Shown piece by piece: positions 44,063-45,264 of a stretch of DNA of 45,264 nt; position 1 is the first letter of the stretch; every line of letters begins with the position of its first letter. The stretch lies in contig SZWC01002411.1 of NCBI GenBank assembly GCA_023375785.1, positions 1 to 45,264 of the forward strand, given 5' to 3'. Under the pieces are notes generated by a model that was not told where the DNA came from, searched no databases, and saw nothing but the letters and a program-made list of their open reading frames with translations. This DNA is from Penium margaritaceum. Its lineage: Eukaryota; Streptophyta; Zygnematophyceae; Desmidiales; Peniaceae. The translations under genes and the position numbers were made by a program.

Positions 44063-44303
44063 AGGGTCCCTAGCAGTGGCTGGTTCACACCACCAACTGT
44101 TTTTGGAGAGACTGAAACTATGGAGGCAACTGGTTCCAAGGATGGCAAAATCTAGTCAAAGAGTGAGGCAATAGTTTTGGCCTCAATTGGATGGGAATAA
44201 ACACTTGATGAAGGCTCACAAGCAGTGGCATTTTATAGCCACTGATCTAAGCTTTCCAGAACACCAAAGCATGCCAGATTTGGAGCTTCCTAGCAGATTC
44301 TAT

Positions 44304-44304
44304 N
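44304..44304. other. Single N, probable contig join
   Basis: One unknown base separates plus-strand unrecognised DNA from minus-strand copia RNase H, which stops mid-motif (HMLA) at this base. Confidence 0.7.
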
Positions 44305-45264
44305 AGCAAGCATGTGCTTTGTGCCGCAATGCACAAGCACCACATCACCCTTTGCAACAAGGTCTCGTGCAAAGTGATGCCGGATCTCTATGTGCTTGGT
44401 CCTCCGGTGTAGCACAGGGTTCTTGGTCAGGCTGATGGCACTCATGTTGTCAACATTGAGTGCCGTTGGCTTCTTTTGCGGCACCCCAATCTCCTTGAGC
44501 AATCGCCGCAGCCATAGTGCCTCCTTTGCGGCTTCCGCGAGCGCAATATACTCCGCCTCAGTGCTGGATAGAGCCACACTGTCCTGCTTCCGGCTTGCCC
44601 AAGACACCACTGCACCACCAAGCACAAAAACATAGCCTGATGTTGACTTGCGGTCATCAACATCACCTGCCCAGTCAGCATCAGAGTAGCCAACCAACTC
44701 GAGGGAGTCAGTCCGCGCTCCCCCTCCAAACACATGTCGCGAATGTGTCGTTGCCTTCAAGTAGCGGAGGATTCTCTTCACCGCTTGCCAATGTAGCGGC
44801 CCCGGATCAGCAACATAGTGGCTCACTTGTCCTTCAGCAAAGGCAAGGTCAGGCCGCGTCGCCACCATGGCATACATTATGCTGTCAACTGCGGAATGGT
44901 ACGGTACTCCAGCCATCTCCGCCTTCTCGTCCTCCGTGCTCGGGCCCATGCTCAAGCTCAGCTCACATGTCGTTGTTATAGGTGTGCCGATGGGGTTGCA
45001 CTCCTCCATGTTGTAGCGGCGGAGCACCTCCTGCACATATTTTTCTTGACCCATCTCCAGCGTGCGTGCTTTGCGGTCCCTCTTGATGGCGATGCCAAGG
45101 TAGTACTCAAGCTCACCCATGTCTGTCATCTTGAACCGGCCGCCAAGTTGTTGCTTCAGGCTCTTGAGCTCCCCCTCATCCGAAGACACAAGGATGAGGT
45201 CATCCACGTAGAGGACGACAATTTGGTGGAGTCCTGGCTGATTACGCACGTACACGCTGTGATC
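44305..45264 (-). CDS. Copia pol, RT C-terminal part and RNase H (E9), open at both ends
   Basis: The frame is uninterrupted from the right window edge to the N at 44304. Counting from the codon at 45255, RT catalytic YVDD is at residues 16-19, followed by FKMTDMGELEYYLGIAI. RNase H has VGYSDADWAGDVDDRKSTSGYV, AEAEYIAL and NVDNMSAI, with KHIEIRHHFARD. It stops at HMLA, where TKPL-type residues should follow, because of the N. It resembles E1 but from a different lineage. No inactivating change is seen. Confidence 0.92.

Overview
The window looks like repeat-dense nuclear DNA of a large eukaryotic genome, probably plant-lineage. At least nine pieces of Ty1/copia and Ty3/gypsy LTR retrotransposons are packed head to head, nested or truncated. 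Primer-binding sites match the 3' end of plant initiator tRNA-Met (TGGTATCAGAGC type). Inactivating changes are mostly C-to-T at CAG/CTG and CG sites, as expected where CHG and CG cytosines are methylated. A charophyte alga is a guess consistent with this. I see no bacterial operon, CRISPR array or convincing single-copy host gene.

Left block, all copia. E1 (1-1814, +) has an intact RT/RNase H end and a 3' LTR carrying a tRNA-like module. E2 (1815-8538, +) has both LTRs but its gag is fused to a late integrase remnant, so zinc knuckle, protease and integrase core are lost; it has a long CAG-rich leader and a 36-bp minisatellite. E3 (8539-14156, -) runs from LTR through gag, protease and integrase to the first residues of RT, where E2's 3' LTR cuts it off. 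E4a (14157-15860, -) is the 3' end of an E2-like element; E4b (15861-22476, -) is a much older relative.

Middle block. An imperfect inverted repeat (22480-23515) is followed by a minus-strand gypsy pol (24605-26355) whose RT upstream half lies 3.3 kb away (29695-29985). The interval holds a ~150-bp tandem array, a ~690-bp element with ~53-bp inverted ends related to that array, AT-rich DNA and a GA microsatellite containing a 280-base N gap. A decayed DUF659/hAT-like transposase gene with likely introns follows (30461-32850, -), its N-terminal side cut by copia element E5.

Right block. E5 (32851-37583, +) has two LTRs of the E1 type, again with a tRNA-like sequence, and a broken gag-pol. E6 (to 42375, +) has a PBS, a leader with a 45-bp hairpin just before gag, gag, and the start of pol. 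E8 (42376-43690, -) is the 5' end of a gypsy element. A weakly gag-like ORF follows. After a single N at 44304 comes E9 (44305-45264, -), an open copia RT/RNase H.

Nothing forms a host operon. The genes belong to selfish elements whose gag makes the particle and whose protease, integrase, RT and RNase H copy and insert the element. Only E1 and E9 keep uninterrupted enzyme reading frames, and both are cut by the window edges or by a gap.
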